Under the pieces are notes generated by a model. The model saw only the letters and a program-made list of their open reading frames with translations. It had not been told where the DNA came from and searched no databases. The translations under genes were made by a program, and so were the position numbers. Below are positions 1-11,819 of a stretch of 64,000 bases of DNA, in pieces; position 1 is the first letter of the stretch, and each line of letters opens with the position of its first letter. This DNA is from Panulirus ornatus (taxonomy: Eukaryota; Arthropoda; Malacostraca; Decapoda; Palinuridae). The DNA is taken from NCBI RefSeq assembly GCF_036320965.1, contig NC_092231.1, positions 26,171,894 through 26,235,893 of the forward strand, read 5' to 3'.

Positions 1-110
1 GATGAGAGAGGGAGAAGTGTTGATGCAGACCTACAGACGGACGGACACACAGATAAAGAGAGGCACAATCACACAGACACAGTTAGATACATAGGAACAC
101 AGACGTATCG

Positions 111-146
<36 letters not shown>
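111..146. repeat. (CA)n microsatellite
   Basis: An uninterrupted CA dinucleotide run of about 36 bp. The 147-540 stretch after it holds no recognisable feature. Confidence 0.95.
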
Positions 147-149
<3 letters not shown>

Positions 150-539
150 AAGGAGTGGACGCTCATGATGATGCCAAGGTCGTGGGGAGTGAAGAGGTTC
201 CCGTCAACCCACAGTCAGATGCCGGAGTTGGTCTGGTACGTGGCTGATGATAACCCGAGTCACAGCCAGGTACTCATGATGGGACACAGTGAAGGAAAAC
301 CTCGATATGAATATTATCTGGCGAGGAACCTGTGTGAGAGACGGACCTGAGGTCGCCAGTGTCCCTAACTTGTCGCCAGAGCTCCACCTTCCGAGACATG
401 TAGAAGGGACAGTTTGTCTGCTGGCAAATGTTTGAATCGTGTTCAAGTTCAAAGAAACTTTTTAAGTCCTGTACCAAGTCAGTACTGGAATGCACCTCTC
501 ATATGTGTTCACACGTAGCTAAAGAAACACAAGGAACAA

Positions 540-630
540 TAGGAGAAGGTGCAGAGGAGGGCAACAAAGATGATACCGGAATTAAGAGATCCTTTCTACA
601 GTGAGAGATTAAAGGTCATATTTCTGCCTA
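540..630 (+). pseudogene. Non-LTR retrotransposon C-terminal fragment (CR1-like)
   Basis: A short plus-strand frame reads VQRRATKMIPELRDPFYSER. Peptides of the form VQRRATK(M/L)IP.LR...Y.ERLK are typical of the region after the reverse transcriptase domain in CR1-like LINEs. Only about 25 codons can be recognised; the rest is lost and the frame runs into a short CCTGCTGCCTAC tandem repeat at about 640-722. It is a dead fragment. The clade assignment is from memory of the motif only. Confidence 0.6.
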
Positions 631-639
631 GCTACTTAC

Positions 640-722
640 CTAATAGCCTTGCTGCCTACACAGCAGCCCTGCTCCCTTCCTACCAGCCCTGCTGCCTACC
701 TACCAGCCCTGCTGCCTACTTA
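640..722. repeat. Short ~20-bp tandem repeat
   Basis: Three to four imperfect copies of a unit containing CCAGCCCTGCTGCCTACCTA lie directly downstream of the LINE fragment. Confidence 0.7.
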
Positions 723-789
723 CTGCTCTCGAACAAGAGGAGTAGATGTAGAAAGTCGTTTATTACGTCATAGGTCTACATGATTACCC

Positions 790-965
790 TCACGGGTCAT
801 TCCCTCGAGCACCAGGAGTGTGATTGACCTTACCCTTAAGAAGTAGGTCACAGCCCCGGATGTCGTACTCGAGGGTCGTACCGACGTGCTCAACGGTCAT
901 GCTTTCGAGCTCAAGAGCCATGCTGATTTATGCTTAAAGGTCGTGCCATCGTCCTCAGTGCTCTG
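790..965. repeat. Palindromic 21-bp-repeat element, copy 1
   Basis: This is a degenerate copy of the dispersed family described at 42455-42615. One left-type unit (CTCGAGCACCAGGAGTG) is followed by a core with TTGACCTTACCCTTAAG and AGTAGGTCA. Several right-type units follow (GGTCGTACCGACGTGCTCAA, GGTCGTGCCATCGTCCTCAG). The right arm is the longer one. Confidence 0.6.
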
Positions 966-1002
966 AAAGCCTATGGGTTTACGTTATTCGTCCGATAGAC
1001 CC

Positions 1003-1003
<1 letters not shown>

Positions 1004-1056
<53 letters not shown>
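1004..1056. repeat. (GT)n microsatellite
   Basis: A pure GT run of about 53 bp. The following 1057-1295 is G/T-rich on the plus strand with no recognisable gene. Confidence 0.95.
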
Positions 1057-1057
<1 letters not shown>

Positions 1058-1294
1058 TTTATTGCCCTGTTATTGCTTGTGTTACTCATGCTGGAGGTCT
1101 GGCGGGTGCTGTAACTGTCGTGTTGGAGATGGTGTTGTTGGTTATATTTGTGGTGTTGGTGAGGGTGTTTTTACTGGATGTTGTGTAGTTGTCGGTACAG
1201 CCAGGTGTTGGGCAGTCACGGTGGGTCTGTTCGTGTTACGTGTTTCGTGTGGGTTTCGTGTGACGGATGTCGCTAGTGGAAAACGGTCCAGCTG

Positions 1295-1830
1295 TGTCCC
1301 ATATATTCACAAAATCCTTCAGTACTCAGAAAATCCTCTGAACGTATTATAAAACCCTCTAGTACCCACGAGATCTTGAACTACTTACAAAGTTCTCCAA
1401 TGATCACAAAATCCCCCCACTTCTCATAAAATTTTATAGTATTCACAAAATCTTACAGTGCTTACAAAACCCGCCAATACTTACAAAAAACCCTCCTATA
1501 CTTACAAAACCCTCCAGTATTAACAAAACCCGCCAGTACTCACAAAATCCTCTAATACTCACAGCATTCTTCAGTTCTCGCAAATTCCCCAGTTCTTACA
1601 AAATCGTCCAGTTTCAAACATCCTTCAATACTTGCAAAATCCCCAGTACTTACCCTCTTTACTCACAAAAACCCCAGTATCCACAAAGTACCTCATTACC
1701 TACACAATCTCTCTGTACTCACAAAAACCCTCAAATGAAAAAAAAATGTTGAAAATCCCTCGATAATTACTATATTTGCAGAATCTCAAATATTTTCAAA
1801 ACCTTCGGATATTCATCGAATCCATCCAAT
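1295..1830. repeat. Degenerate ~20-bp tandem array
   Basis: Imperfect repeats of a unit near ACAAAACCCTCCAGTACTC follow one another with many substitutions and small indels. The divergence suggests an old, no longer homogenising array. No coding potential is seen. Confidence 0.75.
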
Positions 1831-4388
1831 ATTGGCGGGACAAGAAGGGTTGGCTGCCTGGCAAGAGGACCCTGAAGCGTCTTGGACCATCATCTTGAAA
1901 TTAACTACAAGAGGAATCTGTAATGTTGGTCCATGGAACCAATGTTTGGGTAAAGGCCTCTCACTTCAAAGGACTGCTGGTCTATTATCTGGAAATCCGG
2001 TTAAAAGACGGCGTGTGTGGATAACCGTAGTGGTAGGAGGGAGGCCCCCCACCCGACCCCCACCGCTCTCTGCCATGTAGATTCCTCTTATGTATATGCA
2101 GATCTGCTTAGCATAGGTACGTGCTTTGATCTTAAGTGAGAGCCGAAGTGAGGAGTGGGAGACGTGATGATGTAAGGCTCCAGATGATGACCAGGTGTGG
2201 GAACACTGCTGGGTGTTGCTTGTGATGATGATGGTGGTGATGGTGGGGTTTCGTAGTGGTGATGGTGATGGTGGGGTTTCGTAGTGGTGATGGTGGGGTG
2301 TGGTAGTGTTGGTTGATAGTGGTGGTAGGGGGCTGGTAACTCGTTGTGAGGTCGGTCTGCCTCTCGGGAAAGAGGGATGTTTGGTGACAGGAGGTGACGG
2401 TGCAGGAGGCTGGTGCATTAGCTTGTTGTCGAACAACCGGATGTTCATCCAGGTGATGGTTGGAGAAGAGCCGGGAGGACCAGTGTGTTGTGTCAGAGCC
2501 ACCGAGGATGATCTTCCGTGCCCCTTTCTGCACCTGTTTTAGTAGTATCGTTGGGTGATGGGAAGGGAGGAAGCCTTGGGGGGGGGGGGGGGGGGGGGGA
2601 CGTAGGTGGATTTAAGAAGAATGAAAGTTGTGTTGACGTTCTTAAGTTCAGGTGCAGTGATGCCAGGTGTCTGATATTCATGGAGGACATGGATAAGATC
2701 GCTGGAGGATTTTATAGTGGTGAAGAAGACGTGTTACTTTCAGCTTAGTTTGTTGTGTCCAAGGTGGACTGAACAACCTGGAGGTGTGTGGGGCCTAGTG
2801 GGACAGTAGGGGGTTGACACGCGGCGGAGAGAGACCCTGGTGTACGTTACAACGGTCGTGGTTTGGTTTCTATTGACATGGTTGACGGTGGTCCATCTGT
2901 GGTGGCAGTTGAGGGTCTTCTGGAAGGGGAGGTGCGTTGGGAGCGCTGTTGTCAACGCTGATTCTATTGTCCGGGTTCGTCCCCTTCCTTACCTCGGGCA
3001 GGTGCATCCATCAAGGGACGCTGCAGATGAAGGACTGGAAGGTTAAGACGGTCCCTGGGAAGCGCACAGCCAGGCGACGCTCGTTGAGGACGTTTACAAG
3101 ATGGGAGTATTGACTTGGCAGCCCAGTGTTGATGGTTTGGCTAATGTGTCGTGTGGCTGACTACGTCCAGAGATTTAGTTTAGTCCGTGAAGGTGAGAAC
3201 CTCGCGTCTCTCGAGGTTTTGATAGATAAAGTTAGGGAGGTTGACGAGGCGGAGGGTGGTAGAAGAGGTCTTCATATTACCAAAATGCTGGAAGTTTATG
3301 GACCTTGCGGTGTCTGTTTAAGCCCAATTATATACACAACTTTCACAGCGTAAGCTGGGGATCCGTGATGATGGCAGCGGGTCGTACCTCACACAGAGAT
3401 TGTAGCCTTGTTGACTCCGGTATTGGGGACACATATGAAGTCTCCCAATCAGCGAGGCATTCTGACTGACTGTCAGATCGTGGTGGTGATGGTGGTTGAT
3501 TGTTGACGGTAGTGGTTCAATGTTGTTTGTAATGTTTGTTAGTAGTGATGGTGGTTGGGTGTTGTTGCTGGAGATGGCAGGAATGGTATTTGTGGTTGGT
3601 GGTGGTGATGGTAATGGTGGTTGGCAAGTATTGGTGGACATGTTTTTAATGGTGGTTTGGCTGGTGTTGATGTTTGTTGTTGGTTTGGTGGTGGCTGATT
3701 ACCGATGGTGGTCGCACAGTTCGGTTGATAGTGAGTGTGGTATTAAGAAGCGATGGTTTGTTTGTAGTGGCTGGTTATTGGTGAGGTTGGTTGACGGTCA
3801 TGTTTTGTGGTAGATGAATGTATAGGTGGTAACAGGATATAAGAGGTCTGTGGTCTTGCTTGTAGCTGATAGATTGTGATAGTTCATAATGGTAGTGGTT
3901 GTTTTATGGTAATGGTAGCTGTGTGTAGTTGTAGAGGCTGAGGTCTGGTTGTTATTGATTATGATGATAATTTGACTTGGGTGAGGTGGTTATGGTTTAG
4001 TGTGGTGGTGGTTGAATAAGGGTGATGATTTGGAAGTTGCGTCTCGTGGTTGCAGTGATAATGGCAGTGGAATCAGATGGCATTGTTAGTGACTAATATG
4101 GAAAGTATATAGTTGAGGATAGTGGCCCTTGGCTCCTGTTGGTTAAAATGGTTGGTTGAGGTAGTATTGTGGTTGATGTCAGTGGTGGAGGCTACCTCTC
4201 ATGACATCACTAAGGGCAGTGATCACTACAACCTTAGTTGCCAGTGCTTACAGTGCTAAGCTACGATTCCGTGGAGTTACTGAGTTCAGAACAATGAAGA
4301 TATTGTCCCAGGTTTTGACCATCAGCCAGTAGTAATGCATCCATGGAAGTATATCTTGTATTTCATGTGTCTTTTACCATGCTAACCC
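1831..4388. other. G/T-rich degenerate region without genes
   Basis: The plus strand is dominated by GGTGGTGATGG-type simple sequence, densest at about 2220-2340 and 3480-4180. An uninterrupted run of about 22 G lies near 2578-2599. Open frames here are short, low-complexity and present on both strands, so none is called as a gene. Confidence 0.6.
2578..2599. repeat. Poly-G tract
   Basis: An unbroken G run of about 22 nt on the plus strand. Its length may be unreliable because such runs assemble poorly. Confidence 0.9.
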
Positions 4389-4545
4389 TTAGGCACGACG
4401 GCACGATCCTTGAACATGGCAGTGTATTCCTTCAGTGACGGTACGACCCTTGGATTTGAAGGCCTGGCCATCATACTTAAAGGTCGTGCTCCGTAGTCTT
4501 ACCGTCGTACTCAGAGATCGTGCTGTCGTGCTGAAGGGGATGATG
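4389..4545. repeat. Palindromic 21-bp-repeat element, copy 2
   Basis: Left-type units (GGCACGACGGCACGATCCTT; GTGACGGTACGACCCTTGG) are followed by a short core containing AAGGCCTGGCCATCATAC. Right-type units follow (GGTCGTGCTCCGTAGTC, TACCGTCGTACTCAGAGATC). The two arms are roughly equal, so this is a compact form of the family. Confidence 0.7.
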
Positions 4546-4899
4546 AAGGTATGGAGGTGTTTTAATATCTTTCTTTCTTTCACAGGTAAGGTGTGAATGA
4601 GAGTCAGTCAGCGATGGTATAGTACCCAAAAAAGGAGGTGTCATGAGGTTGCTCACCAGAATACAAAGGTAATGCTAACCTGTAGTACAGTTAACCCCCA
4701 TAGCTACCCTCCGTCACTGCACGGGTGATTTTCCTCCATCATATCTTGTCGACAAGTGGATACATCACAGACGTTTGCCAGCACCGAGCGGGTAATGACA
4801 TCTTCGGTAGGATGATTAGTGGAAAAAGACGAATTCAAAGTTTTTTTTTTCTATATCGTATATGTGCTACAGGAGGTTTGTCTGATGCCTTTGTGTTAA

Positions 4900-5075
4900 A
4901 GCCCTTGAGCGCGACGGTGCGACCCTTGAGCACGACGGTACGACCCTTGAGCACGACGTTACGACCCTTGGGTACGGTGGTGTGGCCTTTGACCTGACTT
5001 TTACTGGGCACTCCATCATACCGAAGGATCAGACCGTCTTGCTCAGTGATCGTACTGCCCTGCCTAAGAAATTGT
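4900..5075. repeat. Palindromic 21-bp-repeat element, copy 3
   Basis: Three well-kept left-type units (GAGCACGACGGTACGACCC and variants) lead into a core with GGTGTGGCCTTTGACCTGAC and CTCCATCATACC. Diverged right-type units follow (GATCAGACCGTCTTGCTCAG, GATCGTACTGCCCTGCC). It lies only about 350 bp from copy 2 in the same layout. Confidence 0.75.
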
Positions 5076-5640
5076 TCCGCCGTGTTCGAGGCCATGAAGA
5101 CCGCACTTTGGTAAATAGAGTCGCCCGTAGTCATGCAACCAGTTGTCAACATACACTTCATACACATCTTACCAAGTACAGGGCTACGGTCTCTCTCCAA
5201 CAGGGGACTATGTAATTGACAGTGCGAACTCGAGAGTCGAAATGACACCCCTTCCAGACCATTTATTTGAGATAGAAAAAAAATAGATTATAACAAACTG
5301 AGTGTAATGATTGAAGCACGTCTTCAGTTTTACAGATGTAGGTTTATCTTGCAAAAATTTAATTAATCTTTTTTTCTCTCGTTTCGTCCCGTGAGGGGCA
5401 TTAGGCATCGTCTTCCACTGTGTGTGAGAAGACATTCAAGCAAATCCTGGACACCGTAAGACAGTGACAGCCTCTTTATGTAAACACCATCCAACACTTG
5501 TACATGATTTGATACTTTCTAAATCCTACGTAAAGGTTTATGCCTGAGATGGTTGAATTAATTCATAACTGTTTGTCACAAGAGAACACGGCGAGTTTAT
5601 CAAAGGCTCTCATGAAGAGCGGCTCACATCTGCGAGTCGT
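5076..5640. other. Unassigned sequence
   Basis: A mixed-composition stretch without tandem structure. No frame above about 80 codons and no family motif was recognised. Confidence 0.5.
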
Positions 5641-5644
5641 CCAG

Positions 5645-5925
5645 ACATAAGAGTATATTTGTTACTGTTCCCGAAACTGACCTGTTTATTTGTTAAATTC
5701 TTCCCGAGATAAATGTTTATGTGGTAAAGTCCTACAGACAGACCTGTTTATTTGTGAAGTCTTCCACGAACATAACTATTTGTTCGAGTCCTTCAAAAAG
5801 AACTTTTGATTTGTAACGTCCAGCGAACAGAACTGTTTATGTGTGAAAGTCCTGGAAAGAGAGTTGTGTCTTTGTCAGGGGTCGTCCTCCAAATGTAACA
5901 GCTTATTTGTCAGAATTCTTCAAAC
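5645..5925. repeat. Degenerate ~40-bp tandem array
   Basis: About six imperfect units each contain CTGTTTATTTGT followed by an AGTCCTTC-type block. Spacing is about 40-45 bp and similarity is low, so this is an old array. Confidence 0.6.
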
Positions 5926-5937
5926 AGGTGAGTGTAA

Positions 5938-5965
5938 TGTGTGTGTGTGTGGGTGTGTTTGTGTT

Positions 5966-6002
<37 letters not shown>
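5938..6002. repeat. Imperfect (GT)n microsatellite
   Basis: GT repeat with a few interruptions. Sequence from 6003 to about 6700 shows no gene or clear repeat apart from a GGAGGAGGAGG patch near 6541-6565. Confidence 0.9.
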
Positions 6003-6007
<5 letters not shown>

Positions 6008-6703
6008 CATTTCCTTGTAATTCCCCATTTGTACCGTACGGGGATAGAATTGTACACGGAGGACCCTCGTCTCTTGAGCTTGTGTATGTAAGTGTATGTG
6101 ATGGTGGTTGGTGGGGGAGTACTTCAGAGAGGCAAAAATATCTACATTAACGCTGTCAAAGACCACCAGACAAAGCCCTCACAACTCGTGCAGGGAGGGA
6201 GAGAGAGCGAGCCAAGTACCGTAGTATCACACCTCACTAACTCCTCATATACAGCATCAGACGAAGTACACAAAGAGAACAACAGACAGAGCCCCGTGTG
6301 TCCTTCTAATGAGAAGTTATGAGGTGTTGTAAAAGTGGTATATAGAGCCTGGCGGGTATTGGTGGAGGGTAGGTAGGTGGGGCCTGCCAGCCTCCCTCCG
6401 GCAGCAGGGTGTTGGTGGCCAGGGCCAGGAGAGGAGACTGGAGGAGCTGTCAGCACGCCTTTGTTTGGACGTCTGCAGGACGCGCCTCTTCCATTTCCTT
6501 CCGCCGGTTAATAATCTCTGGCCCCCGCAGATATTACGTGGGGGAGGAGGAGGAGGAGGAGGGAGGGATGGTTGGCTCCTGTCTGTCTCTCCAAATTTGC
6601 TGGCGACCTTGGGTCTCGAGTTGATGGATGGAACAACGTGCTGGTTGCTTGGGTATAAGGTGGTGGTGGGGGATTGCCTCGAGTTGATGGATGGAGCTGC
6701 ATA

Positions 6704-7018
6704 CTGGTTGTTTTCGTTAAGATAGTGGTTGATTATCATCTTGCTCGACTCACTACATACTGGTTAGTTGTTTTCGTTATGATAGTGGTTGATTATCTTG
6801 CTCGACTCACTACATACTGGTTAGTTGTTTTCGTTATGATAGTGGTTGATTATCTTGCTAGACTCACTACATACTGGTTAGTTGTTTTCGTTATGATAGT
6901 GGTTGATTATCTTGCTAGACTCACTACATACTGGTTGTTTTCGTTATGATAGTGGTTGATTATTATCATGCTTCACTCACTACATACTGGTTGTTTTCGT
7001 TATGATAGTGGTTGATTA
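6704..7018. repeat. 57-bp tandem array
   Basis: About six copies of a unit running TTTTCGTTATGATAGTGGTT - GATTATCTTGCTCGACTCAC - TACATACTGGTTAGTTG. The period is 57 bp where the TTAGTTG segment is present and about 51-54 bp where it is lost. Copies are nearly identical, so the expansion looks recent. Because 57 is a multiple of three the array leaves a 91-codon frame open; this is not evidence for a protein. Confidence 0.9.
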
Positions 7019-7139
7019 CTGGGGGAACTTGGTCGGGGTTCGGTCTCGGCTAACGAAGCAAATTCCATCTCCAGGTCTTTCACGGTATTATTACCCTTGT
7101 TGTGTGTGTGTGTGTCTGACGTGCACTTATTGTATGGTG

Positions 7140-7365
7140 CTTCACGTATCCCTACACTGGGGACTGCTGCAGGCTATAGGGAGTGTCTAGGGTAAAATGT
7201 GCTAAAGGCAGTAAGGAATGCTACTGGTTATAAGAACTATTAGAGGCTAAAAGGAATGCTATAGGATATGAGGACTGTTGCAAGCTGTGAGGACCACTAC
7301 AAGCTACGGGGACTGCCACTGGCTGTATGGACTGATACAGACTTTATGTACTACTGAGGGGCTAG
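7140..7365. repeat. Degenerate ~26-bp tandem array
   Basis: Imperfect units of the form GGCTATAAGGACTGCTACA recur about every 26 bp. Copies are highly diverged. Confidence 0.6.
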
Positions 7366-7648
7366 CCCTCCCCTGCTCTCCGACCCTAGGAGAGAATGGC
7401 TGACTGAAGACTTTATGATGCCTTCGTCTGCAGTAGCCCCGCCAGAGGCCGTGGGAGCCGTTAAGCAGGACCATTCATTACCCACTGCCCTCCAGAGGGA
7501 GTCCCCGCCTGGACCATCCGTAAAGTAGGCGGTCAGCTCACAGACCTCTCAGAAATAACCTTCCATCACTTCCAATTTTCTTTAATAGGTGGTTAGAGTA
7601 GAATGAGGAGTGGTTGAACAGAGGGAGGTGAGTTTTGAAATGGGGAGA

Positions 7649-7649
<1 letters not shown>

Positions 7650-7722
<73 letters not shown>
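7650..7722. repeat. (AT)n-(GT)n microsatellite
   Basis: About 62 bp of AT followed by a short GT run. It abuts the 3' end of the decayed minus-strand LINE that begins at about 7740, consistent with growth from a retrotransposon tail. Confidence 0.95.
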
Positions 7723-7739
7723 ATATGGTACTATGTTTG

Positions 7740-9400
7740 TAATGATCTTGCTTCTTGTTAGTTACGGGAAGGGAAAGTAGCTAAGCTGAGCTGTGCATTG
7801 TTTATTGTGGACGTCAGTTGATGGCTGGGGGTTCCCGTAGTGCTTTGAGGCTCCTTGGGAACCAGCGACTGTCTATATTTGTACTACTGAGATCTTGAAT
7901 ATGTCTATAGCTTGTGTCAACGTTATTTTATAGCCTTTACCATACTTTCTCTGCTCCTTTTCTTAAGTATGTGGTAGTTTAAGTTTTAGGCACCCATGTT
8001 GTTTTTCAGTGTTATATGCAAGGGTGCTGATCGCTTGTGACGAATCATATTCTCTGTCGCTTCAGCAGGCGAGTTATATGGGCGAGATATGAGGGTAGAG
8101 GGATTGGTAAGGTAAGGTAAGATCATGACTTTCACCAGTTGTGTTTTGGTTCTCCTGAAGATGCCAGAATCTATACAGACCGGTCAGGGCTTCTTTTACC
8201 GGAGTGTTTTATTTTTCTTATCATCTGTTATCAGAATTGATGATGTTAGTGTGTGACCCAGGATTTTGCAGCTTTTGTTATGGGTTACAGTTTCCCTCTC
8301 TTATCCACTTTCCTTCTGTGGTAATGCCCTGTGATTTTATTCCTCCTAGCGTCAGTATGGTGAACTGGTTTATGTTTGTTTTTCCATTCCAATCTCTTTT
8401 TCCAGTTTGTTTGTTCTGGATGCCTCTGCCTTTGCCAGACGCATGTGGTATAAGGACTGAGTTTTTTGAATAGGGTATATGAACTTCGTCGATGGGAAAG
8501 GTATTTGTACACACGTTTCCAAAAGGAGGAGGGATGTCAGTTGTATAAGCTATGAATAGTGTCGGTCATAAGGCACAACCCTGTGGGATCCCAAATGAAT
8601 GAGTGAATTTTAGTGACGTCGTCGAGTTGATAATGATGTCTGTGGGGCGCTGGTTGAGGAAGTTGTACAGTTGTCTTTCGTGTTGATGTCTGTCATGCCT
8701 TGCTGTAGTAGTCTGTATTGCAGACCATCAGTTTACACTTTGTGAAAAGCTTTGCTTATATCTTGTTGTATCCCCTGTGCAGTTTATTCCCTGTTCTCTG
8801 GAGATGGAATTTTTTTTTCTGCTACACTGGCTCTTGCCCCTCGGGAGGCCCTACTGGTTTGGATTATAAAAGTGACCAGCGGGTTCCACTGCACTCGTCC
8901 AACTCCTCGCTAGAAGGATTTTTGAGTCTGTAATTCTGCACAGGGATGTTGATCGTGTTTTTCCAATATAGGTTTTGTTATCTTGCTTTTTCTACTAGAG
9001 TCAGGTGTATTTTTTTCTTTTACGTTAGTGGTCTAGATATAGCATATATCCAGTGTGAGAGCTGGCGTAGGTTTGAATACTGATAAAACTATATGTAATT
9101 TCTCCGATTCCCTGGGTGGGATGGGAGGAGAGTAATGATGATGATTTGGAACTGGTGATAAGGATCGCTGTTGATTGCACTTCTCCACCGAGGTCTTACC
9201 ACTTGGTCTCATGATTTGCCTAGTTTTTCGACGCTCCTTCCTTCAAGGTCGACATTAAGGCAGTCTCTGTTTATCAGTTCGCTGAAGAGGTCCCAGTTTG
9301 GTCTTTAGGTGTGTAGTTGTTGCGTTGCAGGTGTGAGGACTGGAGCTGTGTTATAATGACTCTCGTGGGAATATGATAGCAGCTAGTTAGGTCACGTGGA
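7740..9400 (-). pseudogene. Decayed non-LTR retrotransposon (endonuclease end to reverse transcriptase)
   Basis: Read on the minus strand, scattered frames recover non-LTR retrotransposon pieces in the right order. The end of an endonuclease domain has an NYTPKDQTGT stretch and, in another frame, PNWDLFSELINRD (about 9250-9390). Reverse transcriptase motif A appears as DISKAFHKV (8736-8762). A LYNFLNQRPTDIIINS stretch leads to motif B as FGIPQGCAL (8570-8595), followed after a stop by PTLFIAYTTDIPPP (about 8526-8565). Further on are a KTNINQFT segment and a KILGHTLTS segment (about 8230-8400). Stops and frameshifts are frequent and no YADD box survives, so the copy is inactive. The combination resembles the jockey/I group, but the clade is not certain. 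The 3' end lies next to an AT tract at 7650-7722. Confidence 0.75.
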
Positions 9401-9429
9401 CGAACGTGGATGTTGTGGTGGGTTTCACC

Positions 9430-10465
9430 ATCTGCTGATTTTACACACGCTGATGTATACACACTGCTATGTTTACCCAAACTCTGATTTATACACACTG
9501 CGATTTAAACACTTATGTTTACACACGCGATGTTATCACATTCAGTTAAACACACTGCTGATGTTATACCCCTGCTGATGTTAACACCTGCTGATTTAAC
9601 ACACGCGATGTTATACACACGCTGATGTTATACACACTGCGATTTTGACACACTGCGAGTTTACAAAACTGCGATGTTATGCACATTTCGATTTATACAC
9701 CTGTTTATTTATACACACTCTGATGTTATACACACTGCGATTTTACACACTGCTGATGTTATGCACATTTCTGATGTTGTACACACTGCTGATGTACACA
9801 CTGCTGATGTTATACACGCAGCTGATGTTATACACGCTGCTGATGTTATATACACTTTTGATGTTATACACACTTCTGATGTTATACACGCTGCTGATGT
9901 TATATACACTTTTGATGTTATACACACTTCTGATGTTATACACGCTGCTGATGTTATATACACTTTTGATGTTATACACACTGCTGATGTTGTACACACT
10001 GCTGATGTTATGCACATTTCTGATGTTATACACACTTCTGATGTTATACACACTGCTGATGTTGTACACACTGCTGATGTTATGCACATTTCTGATGTTA
10101 TATACACTGCTGATGTAGAAACTTGTGGTGTTATACACACTGCTTTTGTTTTATACTCTCGATGTTGTACACACTGCTAATGTTGTACACATAATTGATG
10201 TATTACATAACATCGATGTTTTACAAGCTGCTGATTACGTACACACTGTTAATGTCTTACACAGTGTCTCTGTTAACTGCTAATGTTGTACACACTGTCG
10301 ATATGAACTACTGATGTTTTACACGGTGGTGATGTTTTACACAAATGCTGCTATTTTACACAGTGGTGATGTTCTGCACACTGCAGATGTTTTATACACG
10401 GGTCGATGTTAACTGCTTATGTTTTATGTAAGTTGGTGATGGTTTACACAGTGTTGATGTTTTCC
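9430..10465. repeat. 18-bp minisatellite
   Basis: Roughly 50 or more copies of a unit like ACACACTGCTGATGTTAT. Copies are regular in the middle (about 9770-10110) and decay toward both ends. Because 18 is divisible by three, long frames stay open on both strands (for example LMLYTL repeats); these are artefacts of the period. The array meets the decayed LINE on its left and the long 21-bp element on its right. Confidence 0.9.
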
Positions 10466-10479
10466 ACAATGGTCCTCAC

Positions 10480-11430
10480 CAAACTCGAGTTCCGTTTCCC
10501 TCTCATACCAGGCGGGTAATCACCCAGGCTCTGATACCCAAGGGTTGTAGGGGGTCGTGGCTCAAAGGTCGTGTCGTCGTGGTCAAAGATCGTAACATCG
10601 TGCTGCAGGGTAGTTACATCGTGTTCAAGGATCGCAACATCCTGTTCAAGAATCGTAACATCGTGTTCAAGGATCGTAACATCGTGCTCAGGAATTGTGA
10701 CATCGCGTTCAAGGATCGCAACATCGTGTTCAAGAATCGTAACATCGTGTTCAGGAATTGTAACATCGTGCTACAGGATCGTAACATCGTGTTCAAGGAT
10801 CGTAACATCGTGCTCAGGTATCGCAACATCGTGCTACAGGATCGTATCGTCGTGCTGAAGGATCGTAACATCGTGCTCAGGTATCGTAGCATCGTGCTAC
10901 AGGATCGTATCGTCGTGCTCAAGGATCGTGACTTAGCGCTGTAGGATCGTAACATCATGCTTAAAGATCGTAATATCAAGGAATATAACATTGTGTTCCA
11001 GGATCGTAATATCGTACAGAAGGATCGTAAGGCTGTGCTCAAGGATCGCGCCGTAGTTCTCAAGGATCGTACCGTCGTGCTCAGGCGTCGTGCCGTCGCC
11101 AAGGATCGTACCGTGCCCTAGGAACGTACCGTTGTCCTCAGGGATCGTACCGTCGTACCTTACCAACTCGTACCGTCATCACAAGGATCGTAACCGTGCC
11201 CTTAATGAACCTACCGTAAGTGACGTAGGGATCGCCACCGGGTACCATCCACCACAGCTCGACCGTCACCCAAGGAGTTACCGAAGCCCAGGAAGGGGTA
11301 CCGTGGGTCCGCAGGGGATGTACCGGGGTTTTATTGGGCTCAGGGTTCCGTCCCCAAGCATCCGTACCCGTGTTCCTAAAGGAACGTCACGTTGTTCCTC
11401 ATTGATCTTTACCGTACTTGTCAGGGGCGT
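10480..11430. repeat. Palindromic 21-bp-repeat element, copy 4 (longest arm)
   Basis: The longest arm of the family in this window. A core remnant (GGCTCTGATACCCAAGGGTT, near 10528) is followed by about 40 right-type 21-bp units such as AAGGATCGTAACATCGTGTT. Units near 11040-11170 read GGATCGTACCGTCGTGCTC and are closest to the family consensus. Copies decay past 11200, where only GTACCG fragments remain. No left arm of similar size is present, so arm growth was one-sided. Frames of 95-162 codons on both strands follow from the 21-bp period. Confidence 0.85.
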
Positions 11431-11815
11431 CCGGAGGGTATACAACTTGTACATTTCATTCTGTCAAGTGAGAAATAAGTACAGTTTATGCAATGTAGAA
11501 TGACCTTGAATGTCTGTCACACAAAAAGTGACCGTAATTTGAGGCGTGGCCTAGTACCAAGGGTACACCGGGCAAAGACATTTTACACACCGAGTACACA
11601 CATCACACGAGTGGGTTACAGACAGACAAACGGACAGACAGGTTACAGACGGATACACAGACAGGGTGAGTGTACAGCGGTGGATGGTCGCTGGGGGGGA
11701 TTCCCCAGTTTCCGCAGTCCTTGGAGGGTGGGGGGTTTCAGTTTCCTTTGGGTGTTGTGATTGAACAGGTAACATTCAATTTTTGGGGGAGTACAGGAAG
11801 CATCCACAATGATGT
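11431..11815. other. Unassigned sequence
   Basis: Low-copy sequence with a short GACAGACAGGTTACAGAC-type repeat near 11605-11665. No gene recognised. Confidence 0.5.
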
Positions 11816-11819
11816 TTGC

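Noticed and set aside
9645..10180. 157-168-codon frames on both strands
   Set aside because: 18-bp period keeps any frame open; no start context or non-repeat coding flank.
10571..11166. 95-162-codon frames in the 21-bp array, and similar frames at 51.2, 53.5 and 57.1 kb
   Set aside because: 21-bp period is seven codons; frames appear on both strands in every long arm and differ in sequence between loci.
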